Shown: positions 17,257 to 26,726, numbered from the stretch's first letter. The stretch: 64,000 bases of DNA from Colwellia psychrerythraea (GCA_002163005.1 MAAF01000025.1:124001-188000); one strand, 5' to 3'. The notes: generated by a model not told the origin, from the sequence alone. Program-made: numbers and translations.

Positions 17257-19152
17257 ATGATTCGAGTTGTACAAATCACTTTGCCCGCTTTGTTATTTAG
17301 CCTATCGACTTTTTCATCGGCCTCCGACGATATTCATGCCGGAAGTGATGAAGTAAGCACTAAAGTAAGTGAAGAAGTCAGTAATGATATTGAGAAAATT
17401 ACGGTTGAGGGCTCAACCACGGCTAATACTAAACCTGTGGGAACCTTTGGTTCGCCAGTTTCTAATTTAGAATATGACCCACGCGTTGACCTACAGTCAC
17501 GCAATATGGCAGAAGCTCAAGCCGATGTAACTATTCGTGGTGGCATTTTCGAAAATACTGGCTTTAGGGTGGGCAGCGCGACGTTACTTGATCCGCAAAC
17601 CGGACATTATTTTGCTGAAATTCCTATTGCTCAGGAAATGTTAAGTAACGCTAATGTACTGACTGGCTCAGATAATGCGCTTCTCGGTGTTAATAGCTCG
17701 GTAGGTACTGTTTCCCGCGACTGGACACCAATAAAAACGGCAGGTAGTGCTTCAATTGGTTCAGGTAATAACAACTTTAATTTACAACGAGTATACAGCG
17801 GTGTAAGTATGGCACTTGGTGACTCTACCGATTGGAGTATAGGTTTTGAAGGTGAATACTCTCGCTCTGAAAGTGATGGAACTATAGAAAATGGCGATCA
17901 TGATTTTCAACGTGCCTCTGGTCGTATTCAGTTAGTTGGGCCATCATCACAGACCGATCTGTTTTTTGGTTCTCAAGACAAATTCTTTGGCTGGCCAAAT
18001 ATGTACACGCCATTTAATGTCAATGAAACTGAAGACCTTGAAACACAACTATTGATACTTAATCATAAACAAGAATATGCACAAGACAGCACATTTGAAA
18101 TTTCCACTTATTATCGTCGTAACAAAGATCATTATGTTTTTTCCCGTGAAAACCCTGATATTTTTGAAGCTTTTCACGAAACTGATGTTAAATCGATAGC
18201 GTTATCCGGTCGTCATGCACAAACCGCAGCCTTTGCACTGAATTATTCAACACAGTTTATAGCAGACAGCATTGAATCAACCACGCTTGAAAATAATTTT
18301 ACCTCTCGTCATTATTACAAGCTCAGTGTATTACCTGAATACCAAATAGATCTACAAAACGATCAACGATTAACTTTCCGTCTTGGCGCTGCTTTTGACG
18401 ATACTAACCGAGACGATTCACAAGTATCACTGATTGGTGATATAACGTGGGACACAATAAATGCTGACGATACCTCTCAAACGATTTATCTCTCTTATGC
18501 AGAAGCCAGTCAAGTAGCAGGTTATACCGCTATAGGTGGTAGTGATAGCGGTGGATTGTTCAGAAGTAACTATAATCTTGAGCGAGAAACGACTAAAAAT
18601 ATAGAACTAGGTTTGGCATTAGATCGCGAAACGTGGCGCCTTGATTCTGCTATTTTTTATCGACAAGATAATGATTTAACCGATTGGACTTATAGCTTGA
18701 GTTCAACTTCTGCTCGTTCTGCAAATCCAGTCGATATAGATACGTTAGGTTTAGAACTACTTGCGGTAAAGCGTTTCGACAACGCAGAAATAATCACTAG
18801 TTATACCTTCCTTGAAAAATCGGAAAATTATGGCGCTGCGGATATAGATGCTAGCTTTTATGCATTGAACTTCCCAGATCATCGGGTAACCTTAGGTGTT
18901 ATTTGGCGTCCTACCGACATCGTTGAAGTGCGTGTTGATAATGAGTGGCGCAAACAAGAAGAAAATATTTTACGAAACAGTGACGACGATGCTTTATTCA
19001 CCCACCTCTCATTAAAGGTTTCTCCTACGCAGATTAAAGGTCTGGATATTATGCTTGCAGCAGACAACCTTTGGGATGAATCTTTTGAAGAGATACCTGG
19101 TACACCGGGTCGTGGAGAGCAATACACTATCAGTGCTACTTACAACTGGTAA
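17257..19152 (+). CDS. TonB-dependent outer-membrane receptor
   Basis: A 631-residue receptor. It has a signal peptide (cleavage near SSA, about residue 22), a TonB-box-like segment IEKITVEGS (about 45-53), a plug domain with VTIRGGIFENTGFRVG and the VGTVSRDW end, then a barrel of about 22 strands finishing in YTISATYNW with a C-terminal aromatic residue. Such receptors import iron chelates, vitamin B12 or sugars using TonB energy. Substrate is not visible; the Fur-like boxes upstream favour an iron compound. It is a single-gene unit, with no exporter, lipoprotein or periplasmic binding protein beside it. Confidence 0.88.
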   Translation: MIRVVQITLPALLFSLSTFSSASDDIHAGSDEVSTKVSEEVSNDIEKITVEGSTTANTKPVGTFGSPVSNLEYDPRVDLQSRNMAEAQADVTIRGGIFENTGFRVGSATLLDPQTGHYFAEIPIAQEMLSNANVLTGSDNALLGVNSSVGTVSRDWTPIKTAGSASIGSGNNNFNLQRVYSGVSMALGDSTDWSIGFEGEYSRSESDGTIENGDHDFQRASGRIQLVGPSSQTDLFFGSQDKFFGWPNMYTPFNVNETEDLETQLLILNHKQEYAQDSTFEISTYYRRNKDHYVFSRENPDIFEAFHETDVKSIALSGRHAQTAAFALNYSTQFIADSIESTTLENNFTSRHYYKLSVLPEYQIDLQNDQRLTFRLGAAFDDTNRDDSQVSLIGDITWDTINADDTSQTIYLSYAEASQVAGYTAIGGSDSGGLFRSNYNLERETTKNIELGLALDRETWRLDSAIFYRQDNDLTDWTYSLSSTSARSANPVDIDTLGLELLAVKRFDNAEIITSYTFLEKSENYGAADIDASFYALNFPDHRVTLGVIWRPTDIVEVRVDNEWRKQEENILRNSDDDALFTHLSLKVSPTQIKGLDIMLAADNLWDESFEEIPGTPGRGEQYTISATYNW

Positions 19153-19483
19153 AATACTTTGCATCGGCCACAGCTTATTGGCTGGGGTCAAATTGACACT
19201 TATACCTGCTCCACTTGAAGATGCATGGTTCAGCTGGAATTAGAAACGCCTTTAGGCAAGGCATTGATTGAAGAGAATGGTTATTCCCTTGTCGAAATCA
19301 ATAACGCAGCATACAGGTTTTCTAAACCAGCCCTATGGGGAAGACTGAGCAAATCATACTTTGCGTTACATTTCTTTTTAAGGGAATAACCCTTAATAAA
19401 AAAATGTGCCTTAATTATGAATCGCTCAGACTTCCTGAAATGAGCATCTACAAGTAGAACGGGTATATTATTAGAGATTTTTA
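19153..19483. other. Intergenic stretch filled by a MITE
   Basis: The gap between the receptor gene and the exporter gene is almost wholly the repeat element at 19200-19468; the exporter promoter must lie in or just after it. Confidence 0.6.
19200..19468. mobile_element. MITE-like element, copy 1
   Basis: A 269-base element. Its left end TTATACCTGCTCCACTTG and the complement of its right end, ATATACCCGTTCTACTTG, agree over about 25 bases with five mismatches (20/25). The inside contains GGCAAGGCATTGATTGAAGA and a following palindromic GAATGGTTATTCCC part. The complement of this block is found inside the element at 60552-60819, which has almost the same total length (268 bases). No ORF is present, so it would depend on a transposase elsewhere. 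Confidence 0.7.
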
Positions 19484-20344
19484 ATGATTTATCTAGTGAT
19501 CCCTACGCTGATTTGGGCTTTTTCCTTTGGTCTTATTGGCAACGCGCTCAAAGGTATTGACCCACTTCAAATAGCAGATACCCGCCTGTTACTTGCGCTA
19601 ATTGCTTTTCTTCCCTTTATAAAGTTACGTAACACCAACTGGCAAGAAAAGTGGCAGCTCATACTGCTTGGCGCACTTCAATACGGGGTAATGTACACCT
19701 GTTATCTTTCCGCTTTTCGTTATTTACCATCGCATCTGGTTGCGCTATTTAGCGTGCTTACGCCACTTTATATCGTTATTATCAACGATCTTCGACAACG
19801 TTGTTTTACGCCTTGGTATTTATTGGCCACGATACTTTCTGTTTTTGGCGCCGCGATTATAAAGATGGGCAATATAGACTCAAACGAAATTTGGCTAGGG
19901 TTTGGCCTGATGCAAATTGCTAATATGGCCTTTGCTTTTGGGCAAGTTTATTATCGCGATTGGAAAAAAAATCGAGCGAATATTAGTGACAGCTCTATAT
20001 TTGGCTTTTTATACCTAGGTGCTGCAATTTTTACCACCATTGCTACGCTAGTAATTTCTCAGCAACCACCAATTCCATTAAACGCAACACCAACGCAGTG
20101 GTTCGTTTTAGTTTATATGGGGATAATTGCATCAGGACTTTGTTTCTTTCTTTGGAATAAAGGCGGAACTCAAACAAGTGTTGGTGTATTAGCAGCGTTT
20201 AATAATGCGGTTGTGCCACTGGCTATGTTTGCCTCCTTGTTTATTTTTGGTGAAGCTAAGGGTGGAACGCCAGAAGAAATTGGCAGGCTTGCCATCGGAT
20301 CACTATTGATTGTGGCTGCTCTATTGATTGCAAAACGAAAATAA
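19484..20344 (+). CDS. DMT superfamily transporter, EamA type
   Basis: A 286-residue inner-membrane protein with about ten hydrophobic segments arranged as two EamA repeats. The first starts at residue 1 (YLVIPTLIWAFSFGLIGNAL, then DPLQIADTRLLLALIAFLPF), the second near residue 140 (GFGLMQIANMAFAFGQVYYR). The late segment LAAFNNAVVPLAMFASLFIFGE is typical. EamA proteins export amino acids or metabolites; substrate is unknown. Its start lies 15 bases after the end of the MITE. Confidence 0.85.
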   Translation: MIYLVIPTLIWAFSFGLIGNALKGIDPLQIADTRLLLALIAFLPFIKLRNTNWQEKWQLILLGALQYGVMYTCYLSAFRYLPSHLVALFSVLTPLYIVIINDLRQRCFTPWYLLATILSVFGAAIIKMGNIDSNEIWLGFGLMQIANMAFAFGQVYYRDWKKNRANISDSSIFGFLYLGAAIFTTIATLVISQQPPIPLNATPTQWFVLVYMGIIASGLCFFLWNKGGTQTSVGVLAAFNNAVVPLAMFASLFIFGEAKGGTPEEIGRLAIGSLLIVAALLIAKRK

Positions 20345-20727
20345 TTAGCTAGTCTCAATTCGTTTGTTATTTATTCAGTATCATGCCTTCGATGGTTAAA
20401 AACCTAGGTTGAAAGGGCACTTATGTTTGATTTCTGTGCTCTAAATGTGACGACTGAATGTTAAATCGCCATCTAAATTTTTTAGATTCCGTATTAATGG
20501 TCTGATTTTAGTCAATTTTAAGCATATAACAGCTTGTTTAAATCACACTATTATTAGCTCTAGCCCTTTAAAATAATAGCTTGTAGGTTGTTTAGAACAA
20601 ATATTAAACTGACGCTACGTGAATTCTGATTAACTTCAGCTGTTATTACAGGGGAATAATCACGTAGCGTGCTGTTTTAGCTCGTTATATTGGCTAACTT
20701 ATCATCATCTATGTTTTGTTGATCACC
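20345..20727. other. Intergenic stretch with an inverted repeat
   Basis: About 380 AT-rich bases between convergent genes (exporter and recombinase). The only structure I see is the inverted repeat at 20612-20670. Confidence 0.5.
20612..20670. repeat. Perfect 11-base inverted repeat beyond the recombinase 3' end
   Basis: ACGCTACGTGA (20612-20622) and TCACGTAGCGT (20660-20670) are exact complements 37 bases apart. They lie 58 bases beyond the recombinase stop. They could be a transcriptional barrier or a recombinase site. Confidence 0.6.
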
Positions 20728-21969
20728 TTAATCAACCTTTCTTCTTTTACCACTTTCAGCACGTTTCTTGTTTTCACTTTGAACATAAACGGTATCGGTT
20801 GTAGCCATACTTGCATGACCAAGATCTTCAGAAATATCCTTAAGAGGGCGCCCACGTTCAATTTCCATGCTGGCTCCGGTATGCCTTAACCAATGGGCAG
20901 AAGCTTCTTTCAATTTTAGCGCTTTGTTTTCACCTTCCGATCTACGCATATTTTCATGGGCTTGGTCAAAAACACTTTGTACTAAACGTCGTAAATGTCG
21001 AGATGTCATACCGCCTTGGCCACGGACTTTTTCAACAAGAATTGAATTTTCATTACTTGATGGCAAACCTAACAAACCACGGGAAGCACGATAACGCTCT
21101 AAAAAGGGCAAAAAGTCGATAGGAACCGTGATATCACGTAACTTACGGCTTTTACCAAAGACTTTAAGCCACCAATTTTCATCATCATCCTGCCAAAAGT
21201 GTCCCATTGTTGGGGACCAATTGGGTCGCTCAGATAGTTCTGAAATTCTTAAAAAGAGAGTTTTTAAGGCGGCAATAACAAATAAATTGCGTTCAAACAT
21301 GGAGTTTTCATCAGCCATAGCAACAGCGGTGTCTAAAACATATTGCCATTGGCTAGCGGTTAAACGTTTGATTTCTTTGACTTGAGAATCGATGATAAAG
21401 TGACGGCAATCTTTTTTAGCAATTTGCGCAGGGTTACCAATACAAAAATCTTCAGCCATTAAATAGTTATAAAAAACGATAATGGCGGTAAACATTGATG
21501 AAAGTGTTTGTTGTGATGGACGATATTTCTTCTTATCAATAACGTAGTCAGCTTTTAGACTTTTAGGTGCTTGAATTTTGTATGGAAACCAAAGTTCATT
21601 AGCTGCAGAATAACCATTAGTTATTTTGAAACGTTCCTGATTTGACGTACCAATCCAGTCAACTGGTGGTTGCCAACAAAAGTCAGCATATTCAAGTAAG
21701 TCTGATTTACGTAATTGGTCTATTGGTTTTTTCTTTTCAATGAATGACCATAAAAGAAAACGTTCAACGTCATTTCTAAATCGCTCATAAGTATGTGCAG
21801 ATTTGTTTCTACCAATATAAGTTAGGAAAATCTTTCCCCAATTAAATTGTTCAAGCCACCAGGGTTCATTTGATGAAAATATTTTATCTAACTCAGGATA
21901 GTCATCAAAATCGAAATCACATAAATCAACATATGGTGGATATAAAGGGACAGGCTTATTTAATAACAT
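20728..21969 (-). CDS. Tyrosine-type site-specific recombinase (phage-integrase family)
   Basis: A 413-residue intact recombinase. The N-terminal SAM-like core-binding domain spans about residues 45-160. The catalytic domain has Arg241 (LFLRISELSERP), a Lys in the beta-hairpin near 275, His359 and Arg362 (AHWLRHTGAS), His385 (DLGHASMATT) and nucleophile Tyr395 (TDTVYVQS). The ATG at 21969 is preferred to a TTG five codons upstream. Unlike most island integrases it has no adjacent tRNA or excisionase. It is flanked by a strong hairpin just upstream (22022-22061) and an inverted repeat just downstream (20612-20670), which may be its targets. Confidence 0.85.
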   Translation of the reverse strand: MLLNKPVPLYPPYVDLCDFDFDDYPELDKIFSSNEPWWLEQFNWGKIFLTYIGRNKSAHTYERFRNDVERFLLWSFIEKKKPIDQLRKSDLLEYADFCWQPPVDWIGTSNQERFKITNGYSAANELWFPYKIQAPKSLKADYVIDKKKYRPSQQTLSSMFTAIIVFYNYLMAEDFCIGNPAQIAKKDCRHFIIDSQVKEIKRLTASQWQYVLDTAVAMADENSMFERNLFVIAALKTLFLRISELSERPNWSPTMGHFWQDDDENWWLKVFGKSRKLRDITVPIDFLPFLERYRASRGLLGLPSSNENSILVEKVRGQGGMTSRHLRRLVQSVFDQAHENMRRSEGENKALKLKEASAHWLRHTGASMEIERGRPLKDISEDLGHASMATTDTVYVQSENKKRAESGKRRKVD

Positions 21970-22021
21970 TATTTGTAAAACCAAGCAGATAAGGCAGATG
22001 AAGCTAGTTTAAATCATTATA

Positions 22022-22061
22022 CCCACTATGTCCAATACTGAAGAGTATCGGACATAGTGGG
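22022..22061. repeat. Near-perfect 18-bp hairpin upstream of the recombinase
   Basis: CCCACTATGTCCAATACT pairs with AGTATCGGACATAGTGGG with one mismatch around a GAAG loop. It lies 53 bases upstream of the recombinase ATG. There is no T-run, so a plain terminator role is not favoured. Confidence 0.85.
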
Positions 22062-22313
22062 CTATATAAATGCTAGGGTGGTTGTCCCTGTCGTTATTCA
22101 GATTAGAAAAAGTTTAATAATGGTTTCCGATCATCATTTCATTATACCAAATATTCACTCTGACTTATCCTCGTTATATTGGTGTTTCATGTTTTTCACT
22201 GCGGTGCAGCTGCTCCTCGTTCATCACTTTAAACACCAAATGAATAAGAGTTGATTATTCACAGCTGGTAACGCTACGCATCACCAAGCTGAAAATTAAT
22301 CTAAATAATTTTA

Positions 22314-22421
22314 GTACCAAAAAGTTTATCCAGGAACAACAACCGGTTTTGATTTTGGTACTATTTAATTTTTATAAACATTGCGTTCGTACTTGCCCAA
22401 TAAGCTAATAAAGTACCAAAA
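22314..22421. repeat. Three GTACCAAAA motifs, two inverted and one direct
   Basis: GTACCAAAA at 22314-22322 and 22413-22421 and its complement at 22353-22361. The neighbouring bases are also similar (TTTTGATTTTGGTAC versus GTACCAAAACAAAA). They may bind the nearby recombinase or mark an old insertion edge. Confidence 0.5.
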
Positions 22422-22513
22422 CAAAAAACACCTCCATTTGGAAGTGTTCCCTAAGTTCTTAACTTCTACAGGTGTAGCCGTTATGGCTACCTTTAAATTG
22501 ACTACATTATAAC

Positions 22514-22747
22514 CTATTGACCTGCCATATAATCCAGATTATCACGCTGACTCTTATTTCGTGGCTGTCTTAAATGATCTTTTGTCTTCGATGTAGCTGC
22601 AACATAAACAGCATCAACCTGACCATTTCGAGTCATTCTTTTTGCTATATCTATTGATGTAAATGTACTATTCCCAGCTAATTTAACCGCTGAAATATTA
22701 CCATCACTATCTGCTTTTGCGTCTATAATCTTTCGTTTATCAGTCAT
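22514..22747 (-). CDS. DUF3892 family protein
   Basis: A 77-residue protein with the DUF3892 pattern: KIIDAKADSDGNISAVKLAGN at the start, IDIAKRMTRNGQVDAVYV in the middle and DNLDYMAGQ at the end. GGGG lies 7-10 bases before the ATG. The family is widespread in bacteria, often in accessory regions, with no known function. Here it stands between a solitary recombinase and other small genes. Confidence 0.8.
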   Translation of the reverse strand: MTDKRKIIDAKADSDGNISAVKLAGNSTFTSIDIAKRMTRNGQVDAVYVAATSKTKDHLRQPRNKSQRDNLDYMAGQ

Positions 22748-22982
22748 TATTATCCCCTTAAAGCATTAGTTTTCATTGATATAATCTGCTTTAATGTTCC
22801 TATTATATCAACAACAACTCTATGAGAATATAAAATCCCCCTAAATACCCCCACTGTAAACTATTGAAAAACAATGTATTTATGTTTTAACGCGTATTAA
22901 TATACGATATTAATGAAAATATGTTTCGCACTTCCTCTTCTTTGTTGCTCACTTTAAACAAAAAATAATATATGATGCTCGA

Positions 22983-23255
22983 ATGCTAATAAAAATATTT
23001 TCAGACGAACCTGAATTTCAAGAACGTATCAATTTACTCAGATTGAAATATAAGACAGGTGCAAACTCGAAAGCAGCTAAAGCCGCACTAAATGAGTTTT
23101 ATGAATTAGAAATTTAATGCGAAATATTGCGTGGTCAAAATGAATCGATGTCAGATGAAATTGAAAGGTTAAGAGAATTGCTTAGTCATGTTTCAAAGCA
23201 GAAGTACCACAAGCGATACCATACACGCCCCAAAACTCCACAGTTAACCAATTAA
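22983..23255 (+). pseudogene. Small gene interrupted by an in-frame TAA
   Basis: ATG at 22983 opens 44 codons that end at TAA (23115-23117), but the same frame goes straight on for another 45 codons to TAA at 23253-23255. The two pieces read like one protein: a helical N-part (EPEFQERINLLRLKYKTGANSKAAKAAL), then a coiled-coil-like ESMSDEIERLRELLSHV and a basic tail KQKYHKRYHTRPK. A single C-to-T change of a Gln codon would explain the stop. Alternatively these are two small genes, the second starting at ATG 23148. The product is not recognised; a DNA-binding role is possible from the basic tail but unproved. Confidence 0.5.
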
Positions 23256-23309
23256 AAAAGGGGGCAATAATAACAATCCCCCGTAAACCGCTGAATTTAG
23301 GCTCAAGGA

Positions 23310-23483
23310 TTAGTTATAACCTCGAATATAATTACAGGTGACAAAATCGTTATAAAGTGTCTCGTAAGAGACTTTAAATGGTACAGCCTTAACCTTTAAC
23401 TTCTCATCATCTGTTGATAGGCCGTTATATTGATCTTTGTTAGTTGTCTGCACTCTTTCCTGCCGCAATAGACTCTTATCCAT
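23310..23483 (-). CDS. Small hypothetical protein
   Basis: A 57-residue basic, soluble protein starting MDKSLLRQERVQTTNKD. The start at 23483 is chosen because a perfect GGAGG lies five to nine bases upstream; an in-frame ATG four codons earlier overlaps that site. Good ribosome binding is the main reason to call it a gene. No family is recognised. Confidence 0.5.
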   Translation of the reverse strand: MDKSLLRQERVQTTNKDQYNGLSTDDEKLKVKAVPFKVSYETLYNDFVTCNYIRGYN

Positions 23484-23580
23484 TCGTACCTCCATTTATC
23501 GTTAATTTGCTTACCATAGCGTTGATTATATGCAGTTAATTATGCACCATCAAAATATAATTCGATGGTGCATCGGGTGA

Positions 23581-24789
23581 TTAGTCAAGCAGTCTTACAA
23601 TGACAGCAGTACCCATACCGCCGCCGATGCAAAGTGATGCCAGTCCTAACTTGTTACCACGTTTTTTCATTTCATGCATCAAAGTGACGATGATCCGGTT
23701 ACCTGAGGCACCCAACGGATGTCCTAACGCAATAGCACCACCATTAACATTGGTACGTTGTTTTAGGTTATCCAAATCTTCATCGTGCTCAGCACATAAC
23801 TTCTTCATTACACCTAATGCTTGAGCGGCAAAGGCTTCATTGAGTTCCAGCAATTCGATATCAGAAAATTTAAGATTGGCTTTAGCCAGTGCCAGCTTTA
23901 TTGCGGGCACTGGACCCAGTCCCATTACGGTTGGATCGACGCCTACTTGAGCATAACTCACCAACTCGGCAACAGGATTAAGCTTATGCTTATCAACAGC
24001 TGCCTGCGAGGCAACTAAAATTGCAGCGCCGCCATCATTAACACCTGAGGAGTTGCCTGCGGTCACAGTACCTTCTTTTTTAAAGGCGGCTCGCATTTTA
24101 GCTAAAGATTCTTGTGAGGCATCTTGGCGCGGATATTCATCTGTAGCCACGACAGCAGTCTTGCGGCGCACTGTTACTTCAACAGGCACGATTTCATCGC
24201 TAAACTTGCCGGCTTCTATGGCGCTAACAGCACGGCGTTGGCTTTCTAAGGCAAATGCATCTTGCTCTTCACGACTAACACCGACTTGTTCCGCAATATT
24301 TTCGGCGGTAATGCCCATGTGGTAGTTATTAAAGACATCAGTCAGGCCATCGGTGATCAGCGAATCAGCTAATTCCAGATTGCCCATCTTGCTGCCAAAA
24401 CGAATATCTGACGTTACGATATAAGGGAAACGTGACATGTTTTCACCGCCACAGGCCATCACAAGGTCGGCATCACCGGCCTTGATGCGTGAAGCAGCAT
24501 CCATGACCACCTTCATGCCACTGCCACAAATCATGTTAACGGTATAAGCAGGAATTGTCTCGGGAACCCCAGCTGCAATAGCGGCTTGACGACCAGGTCC
24601 CATGCCCTGCCCGGCAGAAATAACGTTACCCATAATCAATTCATCTAATTGGTCTGGATTGACATTGGCTTCCACCAAGACACCTTTAACGGCTGCTGCA
24701 GCTAGATTAGCGGCCGGTACCGATTTTAATGCTCCGCCAAAACTTCCGATTGCGGTACGTTTTGCTGATACTAAATATACTTTATTCAT
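23581..24789 (-). CDS. phaA: Acetyl-CoA acetyltransferase (beta-ketothiolase)
   Basis: A 402-residue thiolase that condenses two acetyl-CoA to acetoacetyl-CoA. It has the nucleophile Cys in [13 protein letters not shown] (about residue 88), [34 protein letters not shown] with the catalytic His, and the second Cys in [14 protein letters not shown]. Length is standard. It follows phaB by 44 bases on the same strand, so the pair makes (R)-3-hydroxybutyryl-CoA for polyhydroxybutyrate. No polymerase phaC or phasin gene is in the window. ATG at 24789 is used; AGGA lies upstream. Confidence 0.9.
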   Translation of the reverse strand: MNKVYLVSAKRTAIGSFGGALKSVPAANLAAAAVKGVLVEANVNPDQLDELIMGNVISAGQGMGPGRQAAIAAGVPETIPAYTVNMICGSGMKVVMDAASRIKAGDADLVMACGGENMSRFPYIVTSDIRFGSKMGNLELADSLITDGLTDVFNNYHMGITAENIAEQVGVSREEQDAFALESQRRAVSAIEAGKFSDEIVPVEVTVRRKTAVVATDEYPRQDASQESLAKMRAAFKKEGTVTAGNSSGVNDGGAAILVASQAAVDKHKLNPVAELVSYAQVGVDPTVMGLGPVPAIKLALAKANLKFSDIELLELNEAFAAQALGVMKKLCAEHDEDLDNLKQRTNVNGGAIALGHPLGASGNRIIVTLMHEMKKRGNKLGLASLCIGGGMGTAVIVRLLD

Positions 24790-24833
24790 CAATAATTCCT
24801 TTATTAAGTCTGTAAGTGTGTGATGTACTGGGA

Positions 24834-25580
24834 TTAGTGCATGTATTGGCCGCCATTAATATTAAGCGTTTCACCTGTGATATAAGCCGCATGATCGCTA
24901 GCTAGGTAGCTGACTGCCTTGGCAATTTCTTGTGGCATAGCCAGACGACGCAGTGGAATTTGCGCCTTAATAGAATCGAGAATTTCATCTTTCAATACAT
25001 TAACCATAGGTGTTGCCGTGTAACCTGGGGCAATCACGTTGACTGTCACGCCACTACGGGCAGATTCTAGCGCCAATGATTTTGAAAAACCTATCATACC
25101 GGCTTTGGCAGCGGCATAGTTTGCCTGGCCAAATTGTCCTTTAAGGCCATTGATAGAGGAGATATTGATAATGCGTCCGCTGCCTTGCTCACACATCGGG
25201 TAAAAGACAGGCTGGGTAACATTGAACAAGCTGTTAAGATTGGTGTTGATAACATCGTTCCATTTATCAAAAGTCATGCGCTTAAATGCAGAATCTCGAG
25301 TAATGCCAGCATTGTTAACCAAGACATCGATAGTGCCATAGTCCTTCATTACCTGCTTTAATATCTCAACGCAGCTTGTTGAATCGGTGACATCTAGGGC
25401 TAAAAGATTTAGTTTACCCGAGTCAAATGATTCATCTTCAAGCCATTGCATTGCGACATCCTCTTTGCCCGGGCGATGAGTGGCCAGTACTTTATAACCA
25501 TCTTCTAGCAACTGACGACATATCTCCGTGCCAATTCCACCCATAGCACCAGTAACTAAAGCAATATTCATATTTTCCAT
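24834..25580 (-). CDS. phaB: Acetoacetyl-CoA reductase
   Basis: A 248-residue short-chain dehydrogenase reducing acetoacetyl-CoA with NAD(P)H. It has the nucleotide motif TGAMGGIGTE (about residues 10-19), VNNAGITRDSAFKRM, the catalytic Ser in INISSINGLKGQFGQ, YAAAKAG (Tyr-x-x-x-Lys), and VIAPGYTATPM. This block is typical of PhaB. GGAGG lies ten bases before the ATG at 25580, which decides that start over an in-frame Met 14 codons earlier. It is the first gene of the phaB-phaA pair. Confidence 0.9.
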   Translation of the reverse strand: MENMNIALVTGAMGGIGTEICRQLLEDGYKVLATHRPGKEDVAMQWLEDESFDSGKLNLLALDVTDSTSCVEILKQVMKDYGTIDVLVNNAGITRDSAFKRMTFDKWNDVINTNLNSLFNVTQPVFYPMCEQGSGRIINISSINGLKGQFGQANYAAAKAGMIGFSKSLALESARSGVTVNVIAPGYTATPMVNVLKDEILDSIKAQIPLRRLAMPQEIAKAVSYLASDHAAYITGETLNINGGQYMH

Positions 25581-26288
25581 AACGAGCCTCCATAGCTTCT
25601 TAAGGTAATATATTCTTCTCATTATCGGAGCTTAAATTAATTGCCGATATGGCAGTTAGCCCCGATGGTTTATTAAACGCTTATTTACGGTAGACCCTAC
25701 AACTCCTAATATCACTTTCTTCCAGTCTTGCTACTACTTTTCAAAAACCAAGCACGTTTAGTGTGTTTTAAATACAATTCCAGTGCGCCTTTTTTCATCC
25801 TGTGTATAACTTAACAATGATCTGTGACGATAATATGACACTAATTTTTATTTGATAATTTAAGTGTAAGGTGGTCAGGCTAGTCAGTTCAAATGGTTAT
25901 ATTAACGCATTAAACAGCATGTTCTTACTGCGTTGACTACCCCACGACTAACAGTATTACAATTATCATACCACAATGTAACTTATTGTTTTATAGCAAC
26001 TAATTTATTTTGCTATCGTGTTTTAATAATGAATCTGTGATTAGATGGTGCGTAATATCCAGCCGATGCACTATTTAGCACCTGATAAATTGTTGCCTTT
26101 ACGGCAGTAGAATAGTGGTCTTGTACCACTTGGGTATTCACCCCACCATGCTCTATCGTTGGTGAATGGAACACAAAGGGGCGTTGTTTACTCAAACGCT
26201 TATGAAAAATTATCAAAGGGAAAACAATTAGCTCGCAGCGAAAAAGATATAGGAATCCTAAAATGTTTGAGCGGTTCTTAAAAGAAAA
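25581..26288. other. Intergenic stretch upstream of phaB
   Basis: About 700 bases. It must carry the phaBA promoter. A 67-codon frame at 26013-26216 (minus, TTG start, no ribosome site) is protein-like in part (SPTIEHGGVNTQVVQ) but I cannot support it as a gene; it could be a relic. Confidence 0.4.
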
Positions 26289-26726
26289 TCATGGCACTAA
26301 TACAATAGGTATACCGACAGTATGAGCAAGTTTATTTGCAACACTGCCAAATAAAGTATCAACAACACAAGATCTTCCATGACGGCCAACAAACAACATA
26401 ACTGCATGTGTTTCTTTAACTTCTTCTTTTATGATAACTGTTGGGTCTCCCCAAAATAACTCAGTGCTGATGTCCATTGCTACACTGTTATATTTTTCTA
26501 CCAACGGCGTTAATACCTTGGCTCTAACGGATATTTCTTCCGCTTCCTTATCTAATACTGGTGGAGCCGCACCTTCAATAATCATAGGATGTAAATATGG
26601 CCAATCTATGACAGTAACTAGCTTTATTTTAGCATGTGTTTTTTCAGCTAAACGAATTGCTCGATCAGCAGCACGGTCTCCCCATTGGCTTCCATCAACA
26701 GCAACGAGATACAATGATTTACTCAT
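26289..26726 (-). CDS. Universal stress protein, UspA family
   Basis: A 145-residue cytoplasmic protein with one Usp domain. It has the opening YLVAVDGSQWGDRAADRAI, the long helix-strand alternation, and the ATP-binding end VGRHGRSCVVDTLFGS followed by ANKLAHTVGIPIVLVP. The G-x2-G-x9-G-S/T pattern is nearly complete. Such proteins bind ATP and accumulate in stress. It is monocistronic. Confidence 0.88.
   Translation of the reverse strand: MSKSLYLVAVDGSQWGDRAADRAIRLAEKTHAKIKLVTVIDWPYLHPMIIEGAAPPVLDKEAEEISVRAKVLTPLVEKYNSVAMDISTELFWGDPTVIIKEEVKETHAVMLFVGRHGRSCVVDTLFGSVANKLAHTVGIPIVLVP

Larger units (their letters stand above)
21970..22513. other. Gene-free stretch beside the recombinase
   Basis: About 540 bases. 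It contains the long hairpin (22022-22061), three copies of GTACCAAAA (two inverted, one direct) at 22314-22421 and a small stem AACACTTCC-type hairpin near 22428-22450 that can end transcription leftward or rightward. No gene is seen. Confidence 0.55.

Noticed and set aside
22022-22061. Intrinsic terminator of the recombinase region
   Set aside because: It is upstream of the gene's start and has no T-run in either direction; better treated as a recombination or regulatory structure.
26013-26216. 67-codon open frame upstream of the universal stress protein
   Set aside because: TTG start and no ribosome site. Part of it reads like protein, so it may be a relic, but I cannot support a functional gene.
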